Shown here one piece after another: positions 47,227 to 58,800 of a stretch of 64,000 nt of DNA; the stretch's first letter is position 1; each line of letters starts with the position of its first letter. The notes under the pieces are model-generated. The model was not told where the DNA came from. It did no database searches and saw only the letters and a program-made list of their open reading frames with translations. This stretch comes from Isoetes taiwanensis (taxonomy: Eukaryota > Streptophyta > Lycopodiopsida > Isoetales > Isoetaceae), in assembly GCA_021234155.1 (NCBI GenBank), contig JAJEKV010000023.1:8877141-8941140 (forward strand), written 5' to 3'. Position numbers and translations under genes: made by a program.

Positions 47227-47907
47227 TTTAGCAACTCAAAGATTTTTTTTTTTTTTGAAGAATATAGGAATATATTAAACCACTAGAATGTGATCAAGTA
47301 CAATGATAAGTGTGGTGCTAAGAAATGAAGTGCCCATCATGATTCACAATCTGTAAGAATGTCGACCAAATTTCCCGCTTAACTGTGTCAGACAAGCTTG
47401 AGACTTGGTAAGCCTGCCACAACTTATGCCTCAAGATCGGAACCAACCGAAAAGGGCTAAGCACTGCATTCTGAAAGACCTTCGCTCTCCGTCTTTTCCA
47501 AATCAACCACGAAGCCAAGCTCTTGCATAAATGGAGCGCTTCTTTGCTTTGCCCAGCGACCAACTACTAGGAAAGACTCCCATGAGAAGCTTCGACCGCA
47601 CGGTGAAGACCCAAAGAGGGCTCTCACCGGGACCAAGCTGCCCCTACCTACGTGCATAGGACAAAGCGGTGCTCAATGGTCTCTCGGGGCCTCCCACATA
47701 GAGGGCATGTTTCCGCTACCTGAGGCTTGAACCTGTGTACTCGGACATTCACCCTGAGGCTACGGTGCAAGATCTGCCATAAAAGGGTACGGATTTTAGG
47801 AGGAGGCAATGTATTCCATGCCCACTTCCACATGGCGGGCCACTTACTCCCTGGAAGCTTAAGTGACCACTTATCCGAAGGCGGCAATGTTTAGCAACTC
47901 AAAGATT
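47227..47907 (-). mobile_element. 5'-truncated LINE insertion with 18-bp target duplication
   Basis: TTTAGCAACTCAAAGATT flanks the insertion at 47227-47244 and 47890-47907. The poly(A) tail is seen as T residues (47245-47256). On the minus strand the body encodes a zf-RVT domain (WNTLPPPKIRTLLWQILHRS, ETCPLCGRPRETIEHRFVLC), then LASWLIWKRRRAKVFQ in other frames. It is only ~645 bp long, a typical 5'-truncated copy. The first ~205 bp are almost identical to 60967-61178, so the source family was recently active. Confidence 0.93.
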
Positions 47908-49235
47908 ATCAGGCCCTTTGATTTTATTGGTGTTTTGTTCCGCGGTTGACATCAATACATCTGGTAAATGGACATCTTTGCGGTGATCTAGGGAAATATG
48001 TCTCAGCATTGCTTCTGTCTCTATCGTTGGTGCTGCATTTTGTACCATATATGAATGTTCCATCCAAAATTGACCTGGTTAAAGCTATGGAAAACTAGGT
48101 GATTTTTATGTTCTACATCTTTAAACTAATCCTTGCTCTATGGTGTTGTTAGACTACGTGTTTGGACAATGTCCTTATTGCTTTATGATTTTTTGTTTAT
48201 TAAAATACATTTTTTTTGTAGAAGGCTAGCATAAGAGTAATCTCGATAATTATAGGATATAGAGCTAGGTACGAATTTGATAGGTTCGAGATTTTACTTT
48301 AATTGCAGAAATGGTATCTAACCTTAAACAGACAATGAAAGCAGTTGTAATGTCGTACAAATTCTAGCTCCTATTTCTATGTGGTTGTATTTGCAGCATA
48401 CAACTTGGAGTTCTATACGGACATACAATGACTTACATTCTAGAAAATACAACTTGGAGTTCTAGAAGGACATACACTGACTTACACTCTAGAAAATACA
48501 GGCTAGTGTATGAAGTTGCGAGTTAATATTTTTCCTTATCCAGGCTTACATTTAATATTATTGGCTTCATAGAACTTACAAAGAGTTATGCGGTTATTGA
48601 AGACTATTCATTATTCTACTTTAACACGTTTAGAAATTTAATTCGCAAGGGTATTGCATCATTTCCTCTAACTATAAGCTAGAGATTGTGCAAGTGATTA
48701 CATCTTAAACTTAAGCTACTGGAATCCAACAATACATCTAGGCTATAAGTTATGACTCAAGCATTCTTACATCATATTGATACTATTCTTACACCATATC
48801 AATGAAATTTCAAATTAGCACTCTTGGTCTTGGTCATCCACTGGTCCAAACTAAAAACATAGAAATTGCACTGCACCGCACCCCTGCATCAATGCTCATA
48901 TATGGCTACGATCTCTAAAGGTGTCATATCTAGGTCTTGGAATTGTTGTTGATGCTTTAGAACATAAAAACAACAAATAACGCCTCTTCCTACAAAGTAT
49001 GTAAAGCTGCAGGCAAAAAGAATAATAAAAATCTCATGTCAGGAATCTCAAGTCATTAGCACCATGCTAGAAATAGGCTTGGTCCATGCACAATTCATAA
49101 ACAAAGGAAAATAAAACAACACAAAACAAAACCCTCCTTTCAAACCATTAATAATCCCAAACACATCAAATGACCCAACAAGAACCATGAAACAAAACGA
49201 CAGCAAGAAACATGAAAACACACTCTCGGGCCACT
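47908..49235. other. Intergenic
   Basis: Contains a ~55-bp near-repeat, ATACAACTTGGAGTTCTA, at 48398 and 48448. No gene is supported. Confidence 0.45.
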
Positions 49236-49268
49236 GAAGGGCAACCCTCCGTGCGCAGCACCTTGTTT
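49236..49268 (+). repeat. Copy 4 of the dispersed double-hairpin repeat
   Basis: GAAGGGCAACCCTCCGTGCG followed by CAGCACCTTGTT. The stem at GAAGG/CCCTC has one G-T type mismatch compared with copy 3. Confidence 0.6.
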
Positions 49269-49377
49269 ATAATAGTAGTTGTTCCTCAAGTGGTCTTCCT
49301 CACATGAAGACACTAGTTCTAAAAAACAATATGTTGAAAGACAATAAGAAAAAACAACATGAAATAATAACTATAGA

Positions 49378-49440
49378 TACAAGAAACTTATCGCGGCGGC
49401 CAAGGCCGCGCGAACGTTTCTCTTCCCCAACTCGTCTATC
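49378..49440. repeat. GC-rich hairpin repeat, copy 1
   Basis: TACAAGAAACTTATCGCGGC ... GCGAACGTTTCTCTTCCCC is shared with 54066-54129. GCGGCC pairs with GGCCGC. Flanking sequence is unrelated. Confidence 0.75.
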
Positions 49441-49729
49441 CATTTAGAGTTCTTGGCATTTCCTCGCAGAAACCACATTCTCATATAAATCCATCTATTA
49501 AAATCCTTTAAATGTTTTCGCTCCCAAATTCTTTACAGGATGTTGATTCATAGGGGTTCTAGCTCCATTTTGAAGAAATAAAAGCATGCTCACATTCTTA
49601 ATTCATCATTTTGCCCAAACGAAATTGCTCTAATTAGGTTTTCAAAATGAGTTATTGCAGTATAGATGTGCCTTCATACTCCATGCTAATCAAAGTATTC
49701 TAGAGGAACGTTGCATGCATCATGTCAAG

Positions 49730-49945
49730 CACATCCCCCAATTATAGCCGCCCACGATACCACATCGTAATCTTGCAATCTATGAAGTAGTCTATGTGCT
49801 TCATCCAGGCACCCACATTTGGAATACAAATCAACAAGCATATTTCCAATCTCCAGTTCAAATTGAATCAAATTGAATCTCTGTAACCTTCTCGTGGATG
49901 CACCTACCTTGCTCTAAAGAGCCTATAATTCCACATGCTTTAAAA
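49730..49945 (-). pseudogene. PPR protein fragment
   Basis: On the minus strand: KACGIIGSLEQGRCIHEKV, then (after a frameshift or stop) ELEIGNMLVDLYSKCGCLDE and YDVVSWAAIIGGC. These are consecutive PPR motifs of a PLS-type protein, with no ends and an interrupted frame. Confidence 0.8.
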
Positions 49946-50069
49946 AAAAATGCTTTTATGGCATAGGATTAAGATGTGCCAGATCAATGCGCACGACTGG
50001 AAAACCATCAACGCACAAAACTAAAATGGCGCATTTAATCTGAGCCCAAATTCGATATCCTCGCCAAGG

Positions 50070-51105
50070 TCATGGATCTTTAGCAATAGAGCGGCAATGG
50101 GACTTCGAGTTCTCGGCACTTCTGTCAAAACCTTCATGATCAGATTTCGCCACTAAGCTCGCCAACTGCTGAACCTGAATGCAATACATGTAAAGCACTT
50201 CAGTATTTTATGTTAACAACGCATCAGATTATATGCTATGGCTACAGCAGTAATCCAATATAATCTATTCTTGTCCTTATCTTAGCATCCAATTATAAGG
50301 AAGGCGCATATTCACAAAGAAAAACGAAATAACAAAATCACAATACCTGTTGAAGCAGGTTCTTGCGGGGAACAACTTCCTCGTGATTCGTTGTACAAAA
50401 TTCCCAGGCACAGATCTGCAATTGAGATAAATAAAAATTACTCTAGCATACAGTTGCACAACATGCCATCTTATAGGTAATAAGTACAATAAAAAGACAT
50501 GGTGGCACCTTAAAATTGTTGCCAAATGTCACCCTTAATTTCCCATAGCGTACAACCTGCATAACAAACCCAGAGTAAGATGTGAAAGGAAGGGACAACG
50601 GCTTCCATGTGGCATAACTTCCAAGCTATAGGTGGTGTAAAAAAGGAAACATATATCAAGTTCAACAACCACTAATCAGGAAGGGAATTTACTCGTAATT
50701 CCTGAAACACTGATTCATGGAATGCATTTGCATACTCCAAGACCACCTTCCCAGATGGGAGCACATACTTGCTGAGCAACATACCAGGAAAAACGCAAAA
50801 TTTTGAGAAAAAACGTCTGAATCATCTAAATAGTGCATCCACAAGTCATGCAACGTACTCTGTGGGAATATCTAAAAATAACAATTCATCCACCAAGCCA
50901 CTGTCATATTTGATCTTGAATAATCGAGGCAAAACATCTGTACTTGACTCTGCAGTAGAAGAAACAGGTAATCAGCAGAAATGCTTCTCACAACATTTCA
51001 ATGTGGACAATTATTCTGCACAGTAGCCATCTTTTGTTTCAAACTAATTCACTTACCAAATCCCCGACCAGGTTGTACACCACAAAGGTTGCAAAACCAA
51101 TAATC
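50070..51105 (-). pseudogene. SEUSS-like LIM-binding adaptor, C-terminal exons only
   Basis: SEUSS-type proteins are plant Ldb1-like nuclear adaptors that partner LEUNIG co-repressors. Six minus-strand exons with GT-AG borders join in frame: 51057-51105 (DYWFCNLCGVQPGRGF), 50855-50949 (DVLPRLFKIKYDSGLVDELL), 50693-50767 (YVLPSGKVVLEYANAFHESV), 50509-50556 (VVRYGKLRVTFGNNFK), 50347-50415 (ICAWEFCTTNHEEVVPRKNL), 50070-50174 (ending SIAKDP, stop). Block order matches the LIM-binding domain core of the family, where the equivalent of CAWEFC is usually CSWEFC and HEEL follows. The N-terminal Gln-rich region and earlier domain exons were not found, and the C-terminus is short. It is a fragment, though no stop interrupts these exons. 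Confidence 0.8.
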
Positions 51106-51479
51106 CTGAAATGAATCAGCATGCACAAATAATAAGGACTCCACAATTGCTTGATAAAAACAAACGTTTGTTCAATTCAGTGGAAAAAAATTTTGTTTCA
51201 CAACCATGTTATCCAAGCATAACATGCCATTCACTAGCAATTTTGAAGAAGTATTCTTAACTAGAGAAAACTCCTTTAAATAAAGGTACCAACCATGGGA
51301 AACAGAACGAACTTCACGATTTAGAAAAATTGCAGAAGAAAAACATAGCAAACAAACAGAGATCATGCCAAAACCCTTACTTGCCGATGTGCAAAAAGCA
51401 TGAAACCATAGCCATAGCCATACAAAGCATAAACCATAGCCATAGCCATACAGAAAGGCATGGCGGCAGACGACGAATC

Positions 51480-51760
51480 CAATACCTGCGTTTAGTGCAT
51501 TGCTAAAGGAAGGTCGTTTGGAGGATGCAAGACGCGTTTTTGATGGCATGAACAATCCAGGTATACTTACATGCACTGCCATGATTGCAGCATACTGTAA
51601 ACTTGGGCATTGCGAAGAGGGCTTAGGATTATTCCGTCAATTATTGGAGGAGGATATGCATCTAGATAAGATCATCTTTATCACTATCCTCAATGCCTGT
51701 TCTTCTCTCTGTTGCCTAGCTCAAGGTAAACATACCTTAGATCAGGAAATCTACAGAAAT
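51480..51760 (+). pseudogene. PPR protein fragment
   Basis: FSALLKEGRLEDARRVFDGM, then LTCTAMIAAYCKLGHCEEGL and DKIIFITILNACSSLCCLAQ. About two and a half PPR motifs. The frame runs on into unrelated sequence. The piece abuts the 5' side of the SEUSS-like fragment on the opposite strand. Confidence 0.8.
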
Positions 51761-53049
51761 ATTAGGGGGAGCAACCCATTTCAACGCCTCAGTCCTTGCA
51801 AGATCAAAGCATTCTACACATTTGAAAAATCCTTCCTTTTATAAAGGCCTTTTGGCTGCAAGGCAAGAGAAATTCTTGCAGATATATCTGCTCCATCTAA
51901 CATTTCGATCATCAGCGATGGTCCAGAGGGATTGCTTCACAGGAAAATGCTTCTGATATATTTTGGGAGCTAAAGCTAGGCATCTTCGGCAAGGCAGCAG
52001 GGGCGGGGACTGTACCTGCAGGTGTAACTATGAATGTCGTTTTTTATCCTTTGCCTGAGCTCCGTGGAAACAGGAGAAAATGTAGATTTATATACAACTG
52101 TGGACCTTTCTGAGGACCACACAACCCAAAGCCCTGAGGACCACACAACCCAAAGCCTCTGTCCCTGCCTTCTACACCTAAAGCTTAAATACTTGAGCAC
52201 AAAAATGCCCATAGAGCCAGAGTATTTCAAAGTAGACTGGAAGCATCTATCATGTAAGCCGAGATACATTGCGGGAATCTGCTCAGCCACCATAGCCAGA
52301 GTTTTTTGTTGAATCTATCTTTCGCCTGGCCATAACCTAATATACATTTGCAGTTAAAACATCAATAGCTTTCCGCTCAAGAGGCGTCCTCCATTCTTAG
52401 CTCAAATCTATATTGCATAAATCCTTCTTCTGATAAACCTTTGGTTCATTTTGCCCAAACATGGGCTTATAAATCAGTTAAGCAGCTCTTTGAAGAACAC
52501 AATCGACGCCTCCCTATTAACCCTGGCCGAACCACAGCGAACCCAAGCATTGTTATGGCTTCAGCCTGCACTTCCTATCTGTCGTCCTGGCATCTGCAAG
52601 ATTACCTTGTTTGAGTCACTGTAAGAATTACGACGATCTAAGCTGTTTGGCTATGGCTATTTCTTAGATTTTTCTGCTGGCCTGAGCACAAATAGCTCTG
52701 CTAAAATTTTCTATGGCAAATCAATACAGGACAAATAAACGCCAAAGTAAGCTCCATTTAGGAAGCTTGGATGCTGTCGGCACTCTTTTATGGCAAGGCA
52801 CAGAGATCTGGCGGCTGGCTGAGCCGTCGGGGATTGTTTTTGCTTGAAGAGCAAGAAAGGGGCAAGAATTTTGAAATTTTTTAATTTTTGTTATTTTCTT
52901 AAGCACACATGTTGTGCTGAGGTTTTTTTTTGAGACGGAAATATTAGCCTCAAACAAAAAATCACACTGCTTTATATATGTTAGGAAAAGTTTTTCCAGA
53001 CTTATTGTTTTCGTGCAAATTAACTTTCGATTTTTTATTTAAAAGCCTT
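51761..53049. other. Intergenic with one unassigned open segment
   Basis: A plus-strand segment at about 52398-52615 is open for ~70 codons (FAQTWAYKSVKQLFEEHNRR), without a start or a known family. A direct duplication, GAGGACCACACAACCCAAAG, lies at about 52113 and 52137. Confidence 0.4.
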
Positions 53050-53067
53050 CTGGGAATCGAACCCAGA
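53050..53067 (-). other. tRNA T-arm-like relic
   Basis: On the minus strand CTGGGTTCGATTCCCAG has a perfect 5-bp stem and a canonical TTCGATT loop, as in a T arm or pol III B box. No matching acceptor, D or anticodon arms were found, so it is not called a tRNA gene. Confidence 0.45.
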
Positions 53068-54065
53068 GATAAATCCATTCATTCAGGCATGATATTATAA
53101 CAATATGACATTGAAAAAAAATGGATGAGAGCCTATCAATCTTAATAATAAAACACAAGCCATGGACCTATAGATGACATCTCTAATTAATCAGAAAAGG
53201 GGAAACTTGATATATAACAGAAGTGATTTGTGGATGAAAGGATAAACGGTATAATTTGAAGTAAAATTTGAATAGGTAGGAGCGAACAGAGAATTCGATT
53301 CAACGTCAGACTTGGTAGTTTGATTCAACTGGTCGAACTTGGCAGCCGAAAGGCCTGAAGAATTACTCTGCAGTCAGAGAGCGGTAATCAGAAGAATCAG
53401 ACTGGGGAAGCTTTCTTGTCAACCAGGACTCTGGTCTTGTTTGGGTAAGCTGGTATATCTACAAGTAGTGGATATCCGATTGGAGATACCACAGCTTATG
53501 TGTTGACAGGGATCAGAATATCGGAGATGGATTTTTGAAGCATGTGCGCAGCCAAAAAACTCTAAAGGCAATGGTTTCTAGCAACAAAAGTATTTAGTAA
53601 GAAAGTCCTACTGCAAAAAAATCCCTGGCATCTCCACCACGCCAATCTGCAAGAAAACAAACAACCAAATTCATAACAACAAGCGAATACAAGACAATTG
53701 CTCCACCAAATGGAGATTGTTAGGCCATGGCTCAGAAAACAGAGTGGCGAATTTCTCGTTAATTTCAACCGTTAACCAGAGCCAATAAGATCATAGGACA
53801 AGGATCATGATCTTGACCGTTAAGGATCATGATCTTGACCGTTAATAGGAGCCAATTACGATAAGGATCACCATCTTGACCGTTCATCTCACCCAGTGGA
53901 TGCTATATATTATTTTTATCACATTACAAAGACATTAATTCTTTTTATTTTAATCAATATTTTGATATGTTTTTTGACAAATAATGGCAATACCCATGAT
54001 TAATGGTTTCTCATTCTCATTGTTATTAGGGACTCAAGCTTTGTTGTTGCAACATTATTATTATC
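53068..54065. repeat. Non-coding with short repeats
   Basis: GGATCATGATCTTGACCGTT occurs at about 53801 and 53824, with a variant at 53865. No gene is supported. Confidence 0.5.
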
Positions 54066-54129
54066 TACAAGAAACTTATCGCGGCGGCCTTACGGCCGCC
54101 GCGAACGTTTCTCTTCCCCAACTCGTGTA
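54066..54129. repeat. GC-rich hairpin repeat, copy 2
   Basis: TCGCGGCGGCC pairs with GGCCGCCGCGA around a TTAC loop. After a short interior loop, GAAAC pairs with GTTTC. Same flanks as copy 1 (TACAAGAAAC left, CTCTTCCCCAACTCGT right). Confidence 0.85.
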
Positions 54130-55730
54130 TGCATGCTAGAACAATGAAGTTTAGAACCCATATTGCATGATGGATTTAAAGGTATTGAAGATGAAACCGG
54201 GAGTATGGGCTCGCTATGGCAATCAACTAGGCCTCCGTTTTGGGGCCTACAAATCAAATCAGACCCATGGGCCTTACAAATCATGGCAGAGAGACAACAA
54301 ATCCGAGTAGTGAGCTCTGTTTGAAGACACATCAAAGAATTAGTTCTTTGTCTTTGGAGTAGATGCGACTTGACCAAAAGCGTGCAACATGAAGGCGAAT
54401 CTACAGGTTGAACTTGCGGACTTGGCCCTCGATGCAACAAATGTTGAAACCCATCCGGCACTCCCTAGATAAGATGCACAAAAAGAAGTAAACATTTGAA
54501 TCGTTTTCTCACGAGCAATAAATCTAAGCCATAACTAGATTAGATCGACGACAAACAAAAAGACTTTAACGTTGAAGCTCACCTCAAGAAGAGCATAAAG
54601 ATCGATTATAAGCTGGTGCATCGGTGCCCATCCACAAGTAATGGATGGACATTTGCCATCTGGGTTTCTAAAAGGTTTCTAAAATCTGTGAGATACCCAT
54701 TCACAATTTTCTTCTTCAACATGGATATTCGTTATCCCACCGAGGATGCATGATCTGAATATAAGCTAGAAAGTGTAACCATGCCCCGCATAAATCAAGA
54801 GGTTCAAAAGCTACATATCTAGCCACCTTTGGGTGGTTCATCACATAACGTATATCATACACGTGTTCAGTTACATTAACAATGTGCATAATTGGTGTAA
54901 ACTAAAGCGTTGTCCCCTTGAGACACGCAATGAGTGAGGGAATCAATGGTATGCAAAAAGTATCGAGCAATATCCTGTTAATTTAGAATGGTGATATACC
55001 GTGAGATGCCCATCTTCATCAGCACATGATAAAAAGAATTCTATCAAACAGCATGTCGAGCAATCCACATCACATTCAAATATCAGGCGATAGGTGATAG
55101 TTGGAACGATAAAGATCTGAATCGAGAACGCGCTAATTTGTGAATCTTGGCGTGAACAAACCTATTATACGGACACGCAAAATATATTTTACAAAGATAG
55201 AATAATCTATTTTTCGGTTGAGAGACAAAATCATCGTCTTTGTGTTCTTCCAAACAAAAAAGCTAGAAGGAATGGAGCCTTGATAATCACCAAGTTGTAA
55301 GGAAGGCAAAGCTCCTGTTAATAATCTTGTTTTTTTCTGGCTCATAAGAAAGAAATGATTTTGGAGAGAAGATGAAGTGGGTAAATTCAAATCTTTGGGT
55401 CTTCAATTCATTCGCAGAAACATCAAAGCACGCAAGAATACGAAAACATCAAAGCCCTGCAAGATTTACGGAAGCATCAGAAAATCCTGCAAAGGGGATC
55501 CCCTGTGAATACGCCCATGGGGTTTTCGAAAGTGCCGCTCTGTATTCTGGTTTGTTGTGGATAGAAGAAGTTGCAGAAGAAGGAACTTTTTTTTTTTCTC
55601 ATATAGCGGCCAGACTAAGGCTATCGGCAAAGACAAGCGGCAATGGGTTTTCGTCGTCGTCATAAACCTCTGCCGCCGTGGCACATCACTCTATCAAGAG
55701 CTCTAGATCGAGAGGATGCTGCCGGAACCC
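54130..55730. other. Intergenic, no gene seen
   Basis: No supported gene. The short open frames lack recognisable features. Confidence 0.4.
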
Positions 55731-55734
55731 GATG

Positions 55735-55925
55735 ATTTGTATCAGGTCTCATATGGAGATGGATCTTTCACGGTGGGGAGTTTTCAGCGAAATGCTTGTT
55801 TTGGATCAAGCTCATTGCCCGATGTTGCCATAGGTTGTGGGCATAATAATCAAGGGCTTTTTTACCGGGTGCAGCAGAGGTCTTCTTGGCCTTGGCAAAG
55901 GCAAGCTTTCTAGAAAGCTGCTCTG
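55735..55925 (+). pseudogene. Nepenthesin-like aspartic protease fragment
   Basis: YQVSYGDGSFTVGSF and SSSLPDVAIGCGHNNQGLF are the flap and following segment of plant A1 aspartic proteases. After two small frameshifts GLLGLGKGKLS continues the family order. Both catalytic Asp motifs are outside the preserved piece. Confidence 0.8.
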
Positions 55926-56310
55926 TTCCGTGGCTCCAAGTGAAAACACCGGACCAGCCCGTGAAAACCACTAGCACATCCATTGAAGAACTTCGGGCCG
56001 CAAATCAAAAGATTTAGGGGCGGATCACAAATACCTCACGGAGTTTCTATGGCTCCTTGCAAAATCAAGCTTCCTATCTCTTTTGTAGCCTTACCGATCA
56101 AAGCCACTATATCCGTCATATTGAAGCCCTTTGAGGCAAATAATTGAATAAGTCGATCCTCATTGTTGGAAAGAGGTGATTTCCTACTCTGGAAGCTTGG
56201 GAAATTTTGCCATCTCTGCGCCCTTTGTTACTTCCTAGCGAGGCCCTCAATCTGCAGAAAAATCATTTGCTCAAAATCTGTTGCTAAAAATTGAGAGGGC
56301 TTAATTGGGT
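55926..56310. other. Intergenic between two gene fragments
   Basis: No supported coding sequence. Confidence 0.4.
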
Positions 56311-56520
56311 TTATATGTCAACCAGGCCCACAAAATCTGTGGTAATCAGAGCGAGCAAATCTGCGCAAGAAACTACGCCAGGACACTGGGCCTCCACTGC
56401 ATCTTTTGCCTTGTTTACTGCATCAAATCCATCTCCCGGTAATGACAGATTAATATCTGCATCCTTTTCTGCCTTATTATTTGCCGTTGAAGCCACCAGA
56501 ACTGACCCATCGCATCCCTG
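56311..56520 (-). pseudogene. Class III peroxidase exon fragment
   Basis: After a GTGCAG acceptor the minus strand reads GCDGSVLVASTANNKAEKDA, then LSLPGDGFDAVNKAKDAVEA and CPGVVSCADLLAL. This is the second exon of secreted plant peroxidases, including Ca-binding Asp, Gly and Ser residues. The first exon with the distal His (HFHDCF) and the proximal-His exon were not found, and the frame ends early. Confidence 0.82.
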
Positions 56521-57390
56521 CACAACATAAACAATCCAACAAACTCAATTTGAGATAACCCATAGCTCAATCCTGAAAAAATGATCAAAAAAATAACTCC
56601 GTTCATCAAAATCCGGCAATAAAAACATTGAATCAGACCCAGATCCAGTTCCATGCAAATAAAGATCACTTTGCTTCCAAGCACCGCCATGGCCGCGCTG
56701 TGTGAGAGTGAATCTCGCCGGAATGGGGCAGAGGAAGTGGAGAGCAGAGAAGGAGATTGGACGGAGGAGATTGATTCAAATCAGATAAGAACAAAAACGT
56801 GGCATCCCTAGTTTTTTTTCTTTTTTCTTCAATTTGAAAATGCAATGGGTGCATACGTGTCAGAGCCAGGGCTGCGCTCAGCCCAGAAAAATTACCTCCT
56901 ATTTTTTTAAGAACAAAAAATGATACTGCTTTATATATGGAATGATAAAGCCAATTTTTTATCTTAAATTTTGGCAAAAGCCTATAGGTCATTACCAAGG
57001 AGGGATCTAGGGACCCCAACCATCTAACTTGGTGGCTTCTGAACCTTCATACCCAAAGATTGGCAGCTTCGATATCAATTTCTATCACACCCCTTCATGT
57101 TTTGCCACACCTATCACTCAATCTTTGCCACCTCAGCATGCTCATGCCATGTTATCTCCCATAAATTTAAAGCAAATAATTTGGGCTAGTTGTAATATGT
57201 AATGTAATATAACTTATTCAATATCTCATAGAGACCCTACGGTCTATATGAGAATGCGTATAGAGATAATGACATATGGACGCTTAACATGTGGTGACAG
57301 AATATAGCATCGTCAGTCATGGCGATGAGTAATAGATGATGGCATAACGGTGATGACACGGATAATGCATGGCAATCAAAACAAGAATAT
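56521..57390. other. Intergenic
   Basis: No gene supported. The minus-strand frames at 56415-57019 lack recognised domains. Confidence 0.4.
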
Positions 57391-57990
57391 GGGGATGGTG
57401 GAGGTAGAAGTCCTCCCATGTGAATTTTGTATTATCTTTCTTGGTCCTTCAAGTTTTGGTTTCATTGGTCTTTCATTGCATGGCACCATCAACTCATGGT
57501 TAAAGGGCTAAGTCAAGGGGTATGCTCGAGGTTTCTTGATCAAGGATTGAAACTCTTGATTCGATTGAAGTAAGGGAAAGCATCAAGAGTATCTTAATCT
57601 TCAAACCCTTATGAGTCTATAGCAGTAAGAATTCCCTCTTATAGTAGTTATGGTGTGTTCCGAGGGGTATGCCCCAAAGGCACATGGACTATAGGATTTA
57701 GGGCCTTTGTATCGAGTACATGGTGGAGGTATGAGTCCCCCATGTATTGGTTGGACTAATGCAAGATGGAGTGAGTTGACCTTAGGATACTTGTATTTTT
57801 TTCATGGTGGAGGTATGAGTTCCCCCATGAGTGCGATACTTAGCTATGATTTTTATTATTAGTTTTCCATGCCCAATTGTTTTGATTGTGGCGTGTAGCC
57901 AAATGCCATTCCCCAAGGCTAGATGGCCTAGGGTTCGAACCCTAGACATGTATTGTACGCTTGGCAGTGGTACGAGTTCCCCTATGTATG
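57391..57990 (+). repeat. Cluster of short related repeats with a B-box-like motif
   Basis: ATGGTGGAGGTATGAGTCCC-type words followed by CCCATG occur at about 57393, 57720, 57800 and, diverged, 57963. GGTTCGAACCC at 57932-57942 has the form of a pol III B box, and TGGCGTGTAGC ~43 nt upstream is weakly A-box-like. This may be a decayed tRNA-derived SINE in several partial copies. Confidence 0.45.
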
Positions 57991-58365
57991 TGATGGTCCC
58001 CCATTGCATGAGCCCTCTCATGCCTACCTACTCCTACTTTTGCCTACTCACTGCCAGGTCACCCTACCAACCAATCCCATAGTGCCAAGTTACCCTTATG
58101 TGGTGAGGTGGAAGCATGAGAACACTCTCACAAATGGAATTGAATCTCTAAGTGGAAGCATGAGCCCACTCTCACCCTTAAAACTAAATCTCTAAGTATG
58201 AAACTGAATCTTCAAGTGTAGACTGCACATGAAACCGCCTTTCTAGACTCCCCTTCACCAGAATAGGCTTTTTCATGGTGCATGACCGAGTAGCCCAGTT
58301 CCCAGATTTACCGTTGAAAAGTCAATACATGTGAAAAGCAAGTATCCGCAAAGCTTTAGGAAGAT
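57991..58365. other. Intergenic
   Basis: AACTGAATCT/AACTAAATCTCTAAGT words recur. No gene is seen. Confidence 0.4.
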
Positions 58366-58367
58366 CC

Positions 58368-58789
58368 GACGGTTGGAAGTGCTACAAATGCGCAACAACC
58401 CTTGCGAACAATGGGTGGACAACACTGTACGACCATCCCAGACACTCCGACATGATGAACCGACTGCTCCATGGTGTTTAGACTATCGATAATACCCTAC
58501 AGACCAAAATTTGTGGTCATCTGATTCGTCGGCACTCCACGTGTTCGACTCCCCATTGAATATAGGATATGATGCATTATTGTGGTTGTTCTAGACTTCG
58601 GGCTGGATTGCGCCTCCGTTGTTCTTCCCTTCTCCATTCCCTACAAAACTTGATCCCTAGGGTAATAGTGACAGTTTGAATACTGTGGCGCATTTAGTTC
58701 GTTATCTCGGAGTGTCCGGGATGGTCATCTAGTGTTGCATCCCCTTGTCCTTAAGGGCCATTATGCGTTTGTAGCACTTCCAACCATTG
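58368..58789. mobile_element. Long inverted-repeat element, ~420 bp
   Basis: The arm at 58368-58460 (GGTTGGAAGTGCTACAAATG ... GACCATCCCAGACACTCCGA) is related to the reverse complement of 58697-58789 at roughly three-quarters identity. About 235 bp of non-coding sequence separates them. It may be a decayed foldback or Mutator-like element. No target duplication was settled. Confidence 0.6.
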
Positions 58790-58800
58790 GATGTTGTCTA

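Noticed and set aside
51172-51582. 136-codon minus-strand frame with a Tyr-Gly rich stretch
   Set aside because: The Tyr-Gly part comes from a short CATAGCCATAGC-type tandem repeat, and the frame overlaps the PPR fragment on the other strand.
53050-53067. tRNA gene
   Set aside because: Only the T arm is present. The other arms and an acceptor stem cannot be found at the right distance.
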